The notes below the pieces were generated by a model. The model had not been told where the DNA came from. It ran no database searches and saw only the letters and a program-made list of their open reading frames with translations. Positions 27,694-36,745 of a stretch of 64,000 bases of DNA are shown here, in pieces. The stretch is from Asaia bogorensis (GTDB lineage: Bacteria > Pseudomonadota > Alphaproteobacteria > Reyranellales > Reyranellaceae). The translations under genes were made by a program, and so were the position numbers. The stretch is taken from assembly GCA_945889625.1 (NCBI GenBank), contig CAMDCE010000003.1, positions 62,001 through 126,000 on the forward strand, written 5' to 3'. Position 1 is the stretch's first letter; the number at the start of each line of letters is the position of its first letter.

Positions 27694-28344
27694 CTAAGGG
27701 TCGGCCGAGAAGAGGAGCGTGGCGCCCGGCCGCACACCCTGCACGACAGCCCGGCCGCCGGCTTGGCGGACGCGGCCTTCGGCGAACCAGCGCACGACCT
27801 GCGGATAAAGAACGTGCTCCTGGCGCAGGATGCGGGCCGAGAGCGTTTCCTCGGTGTCGCCGGCCAGCACGGGGACGGCGGCCTGGGCGATGATCGGCCC
27901 GGCGTCGAGGTCGTTGGTCACGAAATGGACCGTGCAGCCACTCACGCGCACGCCGGCATCCAGCGCCTGCTGCTGGACGCGCAATCCCGCGAAAGCCGGC
28001 AGCAGCGACGGGTGGATATTGATCGCCCGACCGGCCCAGCGCTCGGGGAACCACGGGCTGAAAATCCGCAGGAAGCCGGCCAGCACGACGAGCTCCACGC
28101 CGTGCCGTTCCAGCTCCGCCGACACGGCGCGATCGAAGGTCTCGCGGTCGGGTTGGCCGCGATGGGAGACCAGGAAGGTGGCGACCTTGGCATGTTCGGC
28201 AACCTTGAGGCCGGGCGCATCGGCGACGTTGCTCACCACGCAGGCGATCTCGGCGGGATAGTCGGCGGCCTGGGCGGCCTTGATGAGTGCGGCCATGTTG
28301 CTGCCGCGGCCGGAGATCAGGATGCCGACCTTCAGCTTCGCCAC
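27694..28344 (-). CDS. purN: Phosphoribosylglycinamide formyltransferase
   Basis: A 216-residue GART, third step of de novo purine synthesis, transferring formyl from 10-formyl-THF to GAR. Visible are the substrate loop ISGRGSN near the N-terminus, and the catalytic NIHPSLLPAF and GCTVHFVTNDLDAG segments carrying Asn, His and Asp. The GTG at 28344 is the best start: it lies one base after the purM TGA and gives VAKLKVGILISGRGSN. This implies coupled purM-purN translation. Confidence 0.94.
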   Translation of the reverse strand: MAKLKVGILISGRGSNMAALIKAAQAADYPAEIACVVSNVADAPGLKVAEHAKVATFLVSHRGQPDRETFDRAVSAELERHGVELVVLAGFLRIFSPWFPERWAGRAINIHPSLLPAFAGLRVQQQALDAGVRVSGCTVHFVTNDLDAGPIIAQAAVPVLAGDTEETLSARILRQEHVLYPQVVRWFAEGRVRQAGGRAVVQGVRPGATLLFSADP

Positions 28345-28345
28345 G

Positions 28346-29488
28346 TCAGGACCGCCACAGGCTGTCGGCGTGCGCGACGATGCAGTCGGCTTCCTCGGTG
28401 GGCGCACGCTCGATGATGCCAACGTCGAACACGGTCTCGCCGGCGTCGACGAGCGCCTTGGCGACACGCGGCCTGTTCTTCTTGTCGACCACGACGATCA
28501 TGCCGAGACCGCAGTTGAAGGTGCGCAGCATGTCGTCGGTCGGCACGTGGCCAACGTCGCGCAGCCAGCGAAACACCGGTGGTGCCGGCCATTGGCGTGC
28601 GTCGAGGCGGGCACGCGTGCCGTTGGGCAGGCAGCGCGGCACGTTGCCGATCAGGCCGCCGCCGGTGATATGGGCGAGGCCTTTGATGGCGCCGGTCGAG
28701 CGGATGGCCTCGAGCAGCGGCTTCACATAGATGCGGGTCGGCTCGAGCAGGGCCTGACCTAGAGACCCTTTGCCGAATGGCGAGGGTGCGTCGTAGCCGA
28801 GGTCGCTGCGCTTCACGACGCTGCGCACCAGCGAAAAGCCGTTGGAATGCGTGCCGCTGGCCGCGAGGCCCAGCACGACGTCGCCCTCGGCAATGTCGGC
28901 ATCCGGAAGCAGGTGATCGCGCTCGGCGGCGCCGACAGCGAAGCCCGCAAGATCGTAGTCGCCGTCGGCATACATGCCGGGCATTTCCGCCGTCTCGCCG
29001 CCGATCAGGGCGCAGCCGGCGCGGCGGCAGCCCTCGGCGATGCCGGCAACGATGCGCCGTCCGGTTTCGACCTCGAGGCGGCCGGTGGCGTAGTAGTCGA
29101 GGAAGAACAGCGGCTCGGCGCCCTGGACCACGATGTCGTTGACGCACATCGCCACCAGGTCGATGCCGACCGTGTCGGGAATGCCCGCCTCGATCGCGAC
29201 CTTGAGCTTGGTGCCGACGCCGTCGGTGCCGGAGACGAGGATGGGATCCTTGAAGCCCGCCGCCTTGAGATCGAACAAGCCGCCGAAGCCGCCCAGGCCA
29301 CCCATGACGCCGCGCCGGTCGGTGCTCCTGGCCAGCGGCTTGATGTGCTCGACCAACGCGTCGCCGGCATCGATGTCGACGCCAGCGTCCTTGTAGGTCA
29401 GGGGCGGCCGATTGTGGCCCCCCTTGTTGTCGTTCGGTGCGTCGGGCTTCAAGCCAGGCTCATTCGTGCTAGATAGGTGCGCGAACAT
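28346..29488 (-). CDS. purM: Phosphoribosylformylglycinamidine cyclo-ligase
   Basis: A 380-residue AIR synthetase, the ATP-dependent ring closure in purine synthesis. Conserved segments include [33 protein letters not shown] and the [15 protein letters not shown] motif. With the ATG at 29488 the protein has about 29 residues before the conserved TYKDAGVD. An in-frame TTG near 29452 would shorten this, so the start is uncertain. It is followed by purN one base downstream, and is divergent from the DUF2066 gene with only 22 bases between starts. Confidence 0.94.
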   Translation of the reverse strand: MFAHLSSTNEPGLKPDAPNDNKGGHNRPPLTYKDAGVDIDAGDALVEHIKPLARSTDRRGVMGGLGGFGGLFDLKAAGFKDPILVSGTDGVGTKLKVAIEAGIPDTVGIDLVAMCVNDIVVQGAEPLFFLDYYATGRLEVETGRRIVAGIAEGCRRAGCALIGGETAEMPGMYADGDYDLAGFAVGAAERDHLLPDADIAEGDVVLGLAASGTHSNGFSLVRSVVKRSDLGYDAPSPFGKGSLGQALLEPTRIYVKPLLEAIRSTGAIKGLAHITGGGLIGNVPRCLPNGTRARLDARQWPAPPVFRWLRDVGHVPTDDMLRTFNCGLGMIVVVDKKNRPRVAKALVDAGETVFDVGIIERAPTEEADCIVAHADSLWRS

Positions 29489-29510
29489 AGCCAAAAACCG
29501 GACCCCCGCA

Positions 29511-30602
29511 ATGCCGCCAGGCCGCTGGTTTTCCCACCTGTCTTCAACGATCGTCGTCGTTCTGCTGGCAGCCGTTGCAGCCAGCACAGGCGCGATCGCC
29601 CAGATATCGAGCGGCAACACCTACACGATCGGCGGAATCGACGTCGATGTGACCGGGGCCGACGCCATCAAGGCACGCGAGCAGGGAATCCGCGAGGCTC
29701 GCGGCCGGGCAGCCAAGATACTGGTCGAGCGCATGGTGGCGCCCGAGGATCGCAGCAAGGTGCCACCGCTCGACGCTGCGCGGCTCGACGGCATGATACG
29801 CGGCGTCGAATTCGCCCGCGAACGCTCCGCCGGCAACCGATATATCGCCACGCTCGGCATCGTGTTCGCCGCCGAGCCGGTGAAGGCGTGGCTGGCCCAG
29901 GCCGGCATCTCGGTGTCGGAAACGGTGGCGCGCTCGGCGCTGGTCATTCCGCTGTGGAAGGGCAAGAACGGCGTCGAGGCGCTGGACGACCGCAATCCCT
30001 GGCGCGACGCGTGGCGCGCGCTCGACACCTCGGGAAGCGCTGTGCCGGTGACGGTGGTGCGCGGCGACCAACTCGACCAGAACGCGGTTTCGGTCGAGGA
30101 AGCCTATGTCGGCGACGTGTCGGCCCTGTCGCGGCTCAATGCGCGCTATCGCGCGCCCACGATCATCGTCGCCATTGTCGAGGGCGATCGCGGAGCTGGT
30201 CCGCTCGTCGTCAGCGGCCTGCGCTACGACACCCAGACCGGCGCGCGCGGCGAGATCGCCAAGGTGACGGTGGCCGATGCCGGTCAGCTTGGCGACGCGG
30301 TCAAGAAGATGCATTCGCGGCTCGACGAGGACTGGCGCGGCATCGCCGTCGTGCGCCGCGATTCGCAGGCGACGCTCGACGTCTTCGTGCCGATCCGCGC
30401 GCTCAGCGACTGGGTGCAGGTGCGCCAGCGGCTGGGCGCGGTGCCGGCGATCAAGAACGTCTTCGTACGTTCCCTGGAATCCGATCGCGCCGACGTGCGC
30501 CTCGAATATTTCGGCACCCAGGAACAATTGCAGCGCACGCTGGCGCAGGCCGGCCTGCAGCTCAACAAGGATGCCGAGCAGTGGCGGTTGCAGGCACGGT
30601 GA
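29511..30602 (+). CDS. DUF2066 family exported protein
   Basis: A 363-residue protein with a signal peptide (hydrophobic [13 protein letters not shown] then AIAQ, cleavage around residue 31). The mature part has the [14 protein letters not shown] ... AREQGIREA start typical of DUF2066 proteins found beside purM in Proteobacteria. Predicted periplasmic; biochemical role unknown. It precedes the AI-2E family gene by 22 bases and hdaA after that, a conserved order in this class. Confidence 0.8.
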   Translation: MPPGRWFSHLSSTIVVVLLAAVAASTGAIAQISSGNTYTIGGIDVDVTGADAIKAREQGIREARGRAAKILVERMVAPEDRSKVPPLDAARLDGMIRGVEFARERSAGNRYIATLGIVFAAEPVKAWLAQAGISVSETVARSALVIPLWKGKNGVEALDDRNPWRDAWRALDTSGSAVPVTVVRGDQLDQNAVSVEEAYVGDVSALSRLNARYRAPTIIVAIVEGDRGAGPLVVSGLRYDTQTGARGEIAKVTVADAGQLGDAVKKMHSRLDEDWRGIAVVRRDSQATLDVFVPIRALSDWVQVRQRLGAVPAIKNVFVRSLESDRADVRLEYFGTQEQLQRTLAQAGLQLNKDAEQWRLQAR

Positions 30603-30624
30603 CCGTGCAGGGCGCCGGCCTGCA

Positions 30625-31707
30625 ATGACGGAGGTGGTTCCGCCCAATCGCTGGCGCTTCTGGGTCGGTGTGGGCGCCGTCTTCCTGCTGATGCTTTGGC
30701 TGTTGAACGACATCCTCCTGCCGTTCGTCGTGGGGGCTGTCGTCGCCTATTTCTTCGATCCCGTCGTCGCACGCCTGCAGCGGCATGGCCTGTCGCGCAC
30801 CTGGGCCACGGCCGCCGTCACGATCCTTGCGGCGCTGATCGCGATCGGGGTTGCGATGGCGTTCCTTCCTCCCTTGTTTGGTCAGTTGCAGGCGCTGGTG
30901 GCCAAGGCCCCCCAATATGCGGTCCAGGTGGCGGCGCGCGTCCAGCCGATGATCGAACCGATACGCGAGAGGTTCGGCCTGCCGCCGCTCAGCCTGCATG
31001 AGCTGCAGGCCGAAGCCACGCAAAGAGCGGGGCAGGTGCTCAGCCTCCTCGGCGGTGTCGCCGGTGGGCTGGCGCAGCGCGGCGTGGCCATCATCAACCT
31101 GCTCGGCCTGCTGTTTCTTACTCCGGTGGTGACCTTCTACCTGCTGCGCGACTGGGAGAAGGTGTTGGCTGCCGTGGATAGCGCGCTGCCGCTCGATCAC
31201 GCCGACACCATTCGCAAGCTGGCCCACGACTCCAACGCCGCGATCGCGGGATACGTGCGCGGCCAGGCGCTGGTCTGCGTCTGCCTCGGGTCGATCTATG
31301 GCATCGGCCTGACGCTCGTGGGTCTGCAGTTCGGCTTCGTCATCGGTTTGATCGCGGGGGCCATCTCCTTCATTCCCTTCGTCGGAACGTTCGTCGGCGT
31401 GACGCTTGCCCTTGGCATGGCGCTGGCGCAGTTTCCGCCCGACTGGATGGGCGTGATCAAGGTCGCCGTCGTGTTCGCTTTCGGCTACGGCCTCGAGAGC
31501 AACTTCCTGTCGCCCAGGCTTGTGGGCGATCGGGTCGGGCTGCATCCGGTATGGATCATGTTCGCCCTGCTGGCGGGCGGCTCGCTGTTCGGATTCGTGG
31601 GCGTGTTGATCGCCGTGCCGGTGGCGGCAGTGATCGGCGTCGTCGTGCGCCATCTGATCGGGCGCTATCACGCCAGTGCAATCTATCGCGGCGCCAAGGC
31701 TGGCTGA
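30625..31707 (+). CDS. AI-2E family transporter (PerM/YdiK type)
   Basis: A 360-residue polytopic membrane protein with about eight helices. Typical family segments are LLPFVVGAVVAYFFDPVV near the start, the GxxxTPVVTFYLLRDW motif after the periplasmic amphipathic region, and the FIPFVGTFVGV and LHPVWIMFALLAGGSLFGFVGVL stretches at the end. Family members export small molecules or act as Na+/H+ antiporters; only some move autoinducer-2. It lies between the DUF2066 gene and hdaA and is probably in the same operon. Confidence 0.88.
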   Translation: MTEVVPPNRWRFWVGVGAVFLLMLWLLNDILLPFVVGAVVAYFFDPVVARLQRHGLSRTWATAAVTILAALIAIGVAMAFLPPLFGQLQALVAKAPQYAVQVAARVQPMIEPIRERFGLPPLSLHELQAEATQRAGQVLSLLGGVAGGLAQRGVAIINLLGLLFLTPVVTFYLLRDWEKVLAAVDSALPLDHADTIRKLAHDSNAAIAGYVRGQALVCVCLGSIYGIGLTLVGLQFGFVIGLIAGAISFIPFVGTFVGVTLALGMALAQFPPDWMGVIKVAVVFAFGYGLESNFLSPRLVGDRVGLHPVWIMFALLAGGSLFGFVGVLIAVPVAAVIGVVVRHLIGRYHASAIYRGAKAG

Positions 31708-31714
31708 GCGGGCA

Positions 31715-32419
31715 ATGGCGGTCGACCAGCTCACGCTCGCGCTGGCGCTGCCGGCGCCGACCTATGCGCGCGAGGACTTCGTGGTCGCCGCCGGCAACCG
31801 AGAGGCGCTGGCCTGGATCGATCGCTGGCCCGACTGGCCGGCGCCGGCACTGGCGCTGAGCGGGCCGCCCGGCAGCGGCAAGACCCACCTCGGGCGGATC
31901 TGGGCGGCCCGGGCGGGCGCCGAGCAGATCGACGGCATAAACCTCGAAGGCAAGAGCGTGGCCGATCTGACGGCTCTGGCCACGGCGTCGGCGGCCATCG
32001 TCATCGAACACGCCGAGCGCGCGCCGGAGCGGGCGCTGTTCCACCTCTACAACCTGGTGCGCGAGCGGCGGGGCCATCTGCTGCTTATTTGCGACGCGCC
32101 ACCGGCGCACTGGTCGATTGCTCTGCCCGATCTCGCTTCGCGGCTGCGCGCCGCACCGGCGGTGTCGGTGGTGTCCCCCGATGACGAATTGCTGGGCTCG
32201 ATCATCCTGAAACAGCTCGCCGACCGGCAATTGCATGCTGGCGCCGGAGTCGTGCAATATCTGGTGTCGCACATGGAGCGCTCGGCGGATGCGGCGCGGC
32301 GGGTCGTCGCTGCACTCGACCGAAAAGCGCTGGCCGAGAGGCGCGAAATCGACCGTCGCTTGGCGGTCGATGTCCTGGCGGAGTTGTCGATGATCTCACG
32401 AGGGGAGGACGAACGATGA
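31715..32419 (+). CDS. hdaA: DnaA regulatory inactivator HdaA-type protein
   Basis: A 234-residue DnaA-like AAA+ protein without the DNA-binding domain IV. HdaA works with the sliding clamp to stimulate DnaA-ATP hydrolysis and limit replication initiation. The N-terminal DQLTLAL resembles the clamp-binding QL-hydrophobic peptide. Walker A is GPPGSGKTH at 50-58. The sensor/lid region with VVSPDDELL and the helical C-terminus are present. The ATG at 31715 is seven bases after the upstream gene. The TGA overlaps the next ATG (ATGA). Confidence 0.85.
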   Translation: MAVDQLTLALALPAPTYAREDFVVAAGNREALAWIDRWPDWPAPALALSGPPGSGKTHLGRIWAARAGAEQIDGINLEGKSVADLTALATASAAIVIEHAERAPERALFHLYNLVRERRGHLLLICDAPPAHWSIALPDLASRLRAAPAVSVVSPDDELLGSIILKQLADRQLHAGAGVVQYLVSHMERSADAARRVVAALDRKALAERREIDRRLAVDVLAELSMISRGEDER

Positions 32420-32877
32420 AGAAGCTGTTGATCGCCGCATTGCTGAGTGTGGTGGCGTCCGCGGCCTCGGCGCAGACGCCTTCGGTCATGGGCAAGTGGC
32501 TGACAGCATCGGGCGTGGCCCAGGTCCAGATCGGCCCCTGCCCCAATGCAGCGAGCGGGCCGCTTTGCGGCTTCATCGTCGGCCTCATCAACCCAAAGGG
32601 ACCGGACGGCGTGGTGGTCGCGCCCGACGTGGCATCGGACTACCGCAACACCGACCCGGCGTTGCGCAGCCGCAAGGTGCTGGGCATGCCGTTGATCTGG
32701 GGCTTCAAGAAAACGGGCGATCCCAACGTGTTCGAGGAAGGGCAGATCTACAACGGCGAGAACGGCAAGACCTACAATGCCAACATCAGCCTGCAGCCCG
32801 ACGGCAAACTGCGCCTGCGAGGCTATGTCGGCTCGCCGATGTTCGGTGAAACGCAGATTTGGACACGCGTTCAATAG
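32416..32877 (+). CDS. DUF2147 family exported protein
   Basis: A 153-residue protein with a clean signal peptide (MKKLLIAALLSVVASAASAQ, cleavage after A19). The mature DUF2147 domain reads GKWLT at the start, with CGFIVGL, RKVLGMPLIWGF and LRLRGYVGSPMFGETQIWTR, the C-terminal pattern of the family. Periplasmic, function unknown. Translation is coupled to hdaA through ATGA. Confidence 0.88.
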   Translation: MKKLLIAALLSVVASAASAQTPSVMGKWLTASGVAQVQIGPCPNAASGPLCGFIVGLINPKGPDGVVVAPDVASDYRNTDPALRSRKVLGMPLIWGFKKTGDPNVFEEGQIYNGENGKTYNANISLQPDGKLRLRGYVGSPMFGETQIWTRVQ

Positions 32878-32926
32878 CACGCGTCCAATATTTCACTAGT
32901 ATGCATCCAATCTAGGGAGTGAAACG

Positions 32927-33706
32927 ATGGATCTCGGCATCAAGGGCCGCAAGGCGATCGTCTGTGCGGCGAGCAAGGGTTTGGGCAAGGGCTGCGCCAT
33001 GGCGCTGGCCCAGGAAGGCGTCGATCTGGTGATCAACGCGCGCACGCAGTCTGAACTCGAGGCGACGGCGGAGGAGATCCGCAAGAAGACCGGCGTGAAG
33101 GTGACCGCGGTCGCCGTCGACGTCACGACGGAGGCTGGCCGCAAGCAGGTGCTCGCCGCCTGTCCGGAACCCGACATCGTCGTCAACAATGCCGGCGGCC
33201 CGCCGCCGGGCAACTTTCGCGACTGGAACCGCGAGCACTGGATCAAGGCGATCGACGCCAACATGTTGACGCCGATCGAGTTCATCAAGGCCACGGTCGA
33301 CGGCATGATGAAGCGCGGCTTCGGGCGCATCGTGAACATCACCTCGAGTTCGGTGAAGGCGCCGATCGACATCCTGGGCCTCAGCAATGGAGCGCGCAGT
33401 GGCCTCACCGGTTTCGTGGCGGGTGTCGCGCGCACGACGATTCGTCATGGCGTCACTATCAACGGCCTGCTGCCGGGCCCGTTCGACACCGATCGCCTGC
33501 GCGGCACCGTCAAGGTGCGGGCGGCCAGCGCGGGCCGCAGCTTCGAGGACGAATACGCGGCAGGCGCCAAGGCCCATCCCGCCGGCCGCTTCGGCACGGC
33601 CGAGGAATTCGGCAAGATGTGCGCGTTCCTCTGCAGCGTGCACGCCGGCTACATGACCGGCCAGAACGTCCTGATGGACGGCGGCCAGTACCCCGGCACC
33701 TACTAA
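32927..33706 (+). CDS. SDR family protein lacking the catalytic Tyr and Lys
   Basis: A 259-residue short-chain dehydrogenase-fold protein. The cofactor loop is CAASKGLGKG (13-22), the NNAGG motif is at 87-91 and the serine stretch ITSSS is at 138-142. Thirteen residues after S140, where Tyr should be, stands S153; the Lys four further on is R157 (SNGAR). This resembles the 3-oxoacyl-ACP-reductase-like subgroup known to lack a standard catalytic tetrad. Fold is secure, activity doubtful. AGGGAG lies seven to twelve bases before the start codon. Confidence 0.88.
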   Translation: MDLGIKGRKAIVCAASKGLGKGCAMALAQEGVDLVINARTQSELEATAEEIRKKTGVKVTAVAVDVTTEAGRKQVLAACPEPDIVVNNAGGPPPGNFRDWNREHWIKAIDANMLTPIEFIKATVDGMMKRGFGRIVNITSSSVKAPIDILGLSNGARSGLTGFVAGVARTTIRHGVTINGLLPGPFDTDRLRGTVKVRAASAGRSFEDEYAAGAKAHPAGRFGTAEEFGKMCAFLCSVHAGYMTGQNVLMDGGQYPGTY

Positions 33707-33848
33707 GGGGGTGGTGGAAAGTGAGACTAAATCGAGGATAGTGCTGATGTCATCGGCATCGGATTATTTTCACCGTAGTGAGACATCGGCGAGACGTGGG
33801 TGAGAAGTCGCTGAAAAATGTAGGGTTATTTCCAGGCCATCGGAAGTA

Positions 33849-34373
33849 TCAGCGCGCCACCAGGTCGCGCGGCCGCACCAGGGCCAGAAGCTCGCCCGAG
33901 CCGGCCACGAGGTCGTGCCAGCTCTCGATCGCTGCGCCCAGGGTGGCCAGCGTCCCGGTGGGGAATTTCTCCCGCAGGATGGCAAGCAGGGGCGCACGAC
34001 CCTGGCCGGCCAGCGTCTCGGCCAGCCGCCAGATGCCGTCATTGTGGCCGATAAGCAACACCGTCCCGACGTGACCAGGTACGGCCTGCAGGCGCCCCAG
34101 CAAGGCGTCCTCAGAGGCGAGGTAGAGGCCCTTTTCCAGCGAGATCGGCGGTGCGGGGGCCGCCAGGCGCCGCATCAGCGGCGCTAGCGTCTGGCGGGTC
34201 CGGGTGGCCGTGGAGCACAGGATCACGTCGGGCCGTGGCGCATGCCGCACGATGTGATTAGCCATGGCCTCGGCCGCCCGCTCGCCGCGCCGGTTGAGTG
34301 GCCGTTCGTGGTCGGCCAGGGCAGCATCGCCCCAGCCCGATTTTGCATGTCGCAGCAAGAGAACTGATTTCAC
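33849..34373 (-). CDS. sixA: SixA-type phosphohistidine phosphatase
   Basis: A 174-residue histidine phosphatase of the phosphoglycerate-mutase superfamily. The RHA motif carries the nucleophile H9 (LLLRHAKSGW). CSTATRTRQT holds the phosphate-pocket arginines, and LIGHND carries the second histidine. SixA removes phosphate from phosphohistidine in phosphorelay or PTS proteins. It is divergent from ppk, with 122 bases between the starts. Confidence 0.85.
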   Translation of the reverse strand: MKSVLLLRHAKSGWGDAALADHERPLNRRGERAAEAMANHIVRHAPRPDVILCSTATRTRQTLAPLMRRLAAPAPPISLEKGLYLASEDALLGRLQAVPGHVGTVLLIGHNDGIWRLAETLAGQGRAPLLAILREKFPTGTLATLGAAIESWHDLVAGSGELLALVRPRDLVAR

Positions 34374-34421
34374 TGTGCCTGATCCAAAAAATCCTTTGGA
34401 AACAATTGTTTAGTTAATTGC

Positions 34422-34436
34422 CATGACACCGTCATG
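34422..34436. promoter_or_regulatory. Inverted repeat upstream of ppk, possible operator
   Basis: A perfect 6-bp dyad, catgac-acc-gtcatg, lies 60 bases before the ppk start in an AT-rich part of the sixA-ppk divergent region. On the minus strand it contains TGTCAT, like a Pho-box half site, and ppk genes are often PhoB-controlled. The second half site matches poorly, so regulator identity is only a suggestion. Confidence 0.3.
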
Positions 34437-34495
34437 CAGAGTCGGTACCGTTTCTGTGAATAACTCAACAGGAGCAAGCCCCACTGGGGCGAGCC

Positions 34496-36655
34496 ATGGA
34501 CGCCCTCAATTCGACCGATCCCTCGGGACAGACCCTTGCCATAACGGCCGACAGCCCGCGCCGGTTCATCAATCGCGAGTTGTCGTGGCTGTCCTTCAAT
34601 ACCCGTGTCCTGCAAGAGGCCAGCAACCCCCGCCATCCGCTGCTCGAGCGGGTGCGTTTCCTGTCTATCTCGGCCGACAATCTCGATGAATTCTACATGG
34701 TCCGTGTGGCGGGCCTCGTCGACATGCTGCCCAACCGCTCGACCATGCTCAGCGACGACGGCATGACGCCGGCCGAGCAGCTGGCGGCGATCCGCGAGCG
34801 CGCCTCGATCCTGCTTGCCCAGCAGCAGCAGGTCTGGGAGGCGCTGCAGGGTGAACTGCGCGAGGCCGGCATCGCCGTCCTCGAGGCGGGCGAACTGAGC
34901 GAAACGGAGCGGGCGTGGCTCGAGACGTACTTCATCGACCAGGTCTTCCCGATCCTGACGCCACTTGCCATCGATCCCGCGCATCCGTTTCCGTTCCTGC
35001 CCAATTTCGGCTTCTCGGCGCTCCTCAAGCTGCAGCGCAAGGACGACAAGCGTCCGCTGATGGCGCTGCTGCCGCTGCCGCCGCAGGTCGACCGCTTTGT
35101 GCGCCTGCCCGGCACGGCGATCCGCTTCCTGCCGCTCGAGGAGCTGATCCACATCTTCCTGCCCCGCCTGTTCCCTGGCTACGAGGTGATCGAGCGCGGC
35201 TTCTTCCGCCTGATCCGCGACAGCGACGTGGAAATCAACGAAGAGGCCGAAGATCTCGTGCTGCTCTACGAGAGCGCGCTGAAACGCCGCCGCCGCGGCG
35301 ACCTGATCTCGATTGCACTCAACAGCGCCATGCCGGTCGAGCTGCGCGACTTCCTGTTCGACCAGCTCGAGATCGCCGGCCAGACGGTGCACGTCTTCGA
35401 CCTCGATCTGATGCTCAACATCGGCGACGTGAAGGCCATCATCGTCGAGGATCTGCCGGATCTCAAGTTCGCGCCCTACAACGCGCGCTTTCCCGAGCGC
35501 ATCCGCGACTTCGGCGGCGATTGCTTCGCCGCCATCCGCGCCAAGGACATCGTCGTCCACCATCCCTACGAAAGCTTCGACGTCGTCGTGCAGTTCCTGC
35601 GCCAGGCGGCGCGCGATCCGGCGGTTGTCGCCATCAAGCAGACTCTCTACCGCACCAGCCACGATTCGCCGATCGTGAAGGAATTGATCGCGGCGGCGGA
35701 GGCCGGCAAGACCGTCTCGGCGCTGATCGAGCTCAAGGCGCGCTTCGACGAGGAGGCGAACATCCGCTGGGCGCGCGACCTCGAACGCGCCGGCGTGCAG
35801 GTGGTCTACGGCTTCATCGATCTGAAGACCCACGCCAAGGTCTCGATGGTGGTACGCCGCGAAGCGCAGTCGATTCGCACCTACGTGCATTTCGGCACCG
35901 GCAACTATCACCCGACGACGGCGCGGATCTACACCGATCTGTCGTTCTTCACCTGCGATCCCGCGATGGGCCGCGACGCCGCGCGCCTGTTCAACTACAT
36001 GACCGGCTATGCCCGTCCCGAGCGGATGGAGAAGGTGGCCTTCGCACCGGTGACCTTGCGATCGACACTCTACGAGCTGATCGACGCCGAGATCGCCCGC
36101 GCCAGCGCCGGCAAGCCTGCCGCGATCTGGGCCAAGCTCAACTCGCTGGTCGATCCCCTGCTGATCGATCGTCTCTACGCCGCCTCGAAGGCCGGCGTGC
36201 AGATCGACCTGGTGGTGCGCGGCATCTGCTGCCTGCGTCCCGGCGTGCCGGGCTTGAGCGAGCACATTCGGGTCAAGAGCATGATCGGCCGCTTCCTCGA
36301 GCATGCGCGCATCGTCTGCTTCGGCAACGGCAAGACTTTGCCGTCGCCCAAGGCCAAGGTCTACATCTCCTCGGCCGACTGGATGCAGCGCAACCTCGAC
36401 CGCCGCGTCGAGCTGCTCTGCCCGGTCGAGAATCCGACAGTGCACGAACAGGTGCTCGATCAGATCATGGTCGCCAACCTCAAGGACGACGGCCAGAGCT
36501 GGATCATGGAGCCCGATGGCTCCTACCGCCGGCCCGTCGAGGGCAAGGAACCCTTCATTGCCCATCATTATTTCATGACCAATCCGTCGCTTTCGGGCCG
36601 TGGCAGCGCGCTCAGGCTGAGCGGCGCGGTTCCGAGACTGGTTCTCAGCTCCTGA
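34496..36655 (+). CDS. ppk: Polyphosphate kinase 1
   Basis: A 719-residue PPK1 that builds polyphosphate from ATP. It opens with [20 protein letters not shown], the family N-terminus, followed by [16 protein letters not shown]. The autophosphorylated histidine lies in [15 protein letters not shown] (about residue 445), and the second conserved phospholipase-D-like region contains [17 protein letters not shown]. Length is typical. The exopolyphosphatase gene follows 90 bases downstream, so synthesis and degradation of polyphosphate are encoded together. Confidence 0.97.
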   Translation: MDALNSTDPSGQTLAITADSPRRFINRELSWLSFNTRVLQEASNPRHPLLERVRFLSISADNLDEFYMVRVAGLVDMLPNRSTMLSDDGMTPAEQLAAIRERASILLAQQQQVWEALQGELREAGIAVLEAGELSETERAWLETYFIDQVFPILTPLAIDPAHPFPFLPNFGFSALLKLQRKDDKRPLMALLPLPPQVDRFVRLPGTAIRFLPLEELIHIFLPRLFPGYEVIERGFFRLIRDSDVEINEEAEDLVLLYESALKRRRRGDLISIALNSAMPVELRDFLFDQLEIAGQTVHVFDLDLMLNIGDVKAIIVEDLPDLKFAPYNARFPERIRDFGGDCFAAIRAKDIVVHHPYESFDVVVQFLRQAARDPAVVAIKQTLYRTSHDSPIVKELIAAAEAGKTVSALIELKARFDEEANIRWARDLERAGVQVVYGFIDLKTHAKVSMVVRREAQSIRTYVHFGTGNYHPTTARIYTDLSFFTCDPAMGRDAARLFNYMTGYARPERMEKVAFAPVTLRSTLYELIDAEIARASAGKPAAIWAKLNSLVDPLLIDRLYAASKAGVQIDLVVRGICCLRPGVPGLSEHIRVKSMIGRFLEHARIVCFGNGKTLPSPKAKVYISSADWMQRNLDRRVELLCPVENPTVHEQVLDQIMVANLKDDGQSWIMEPDGSYRRPVEGKEPFIAHHYFMTNPSLSGRGSALRLSGAVPRLVLSS

Positions 36656-36745
36656 AGGCAGCGGCCACCAAGCGCCGTCCGCGGCGCCCGGTCACGCCCG
36701 AATTGACGCTGCAATCCCGGCCGGTTTCGGCTAGAGGGAGCGCAC

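Noticed and set aside
33707..33848. Similarity between the AT-richer gaps after the 32.9-kb SDR and before rnd (both contain gatg-catcgg)
   Set aside because: Only short matches; not convincing as a shared repeat.
34370..36568. 732-codon minus-strand frame opposite ppk
   Set aside because: Shadow of a well-conserved ppk; the His/Asp/Val-rich antisense translation has no recognisable domain.
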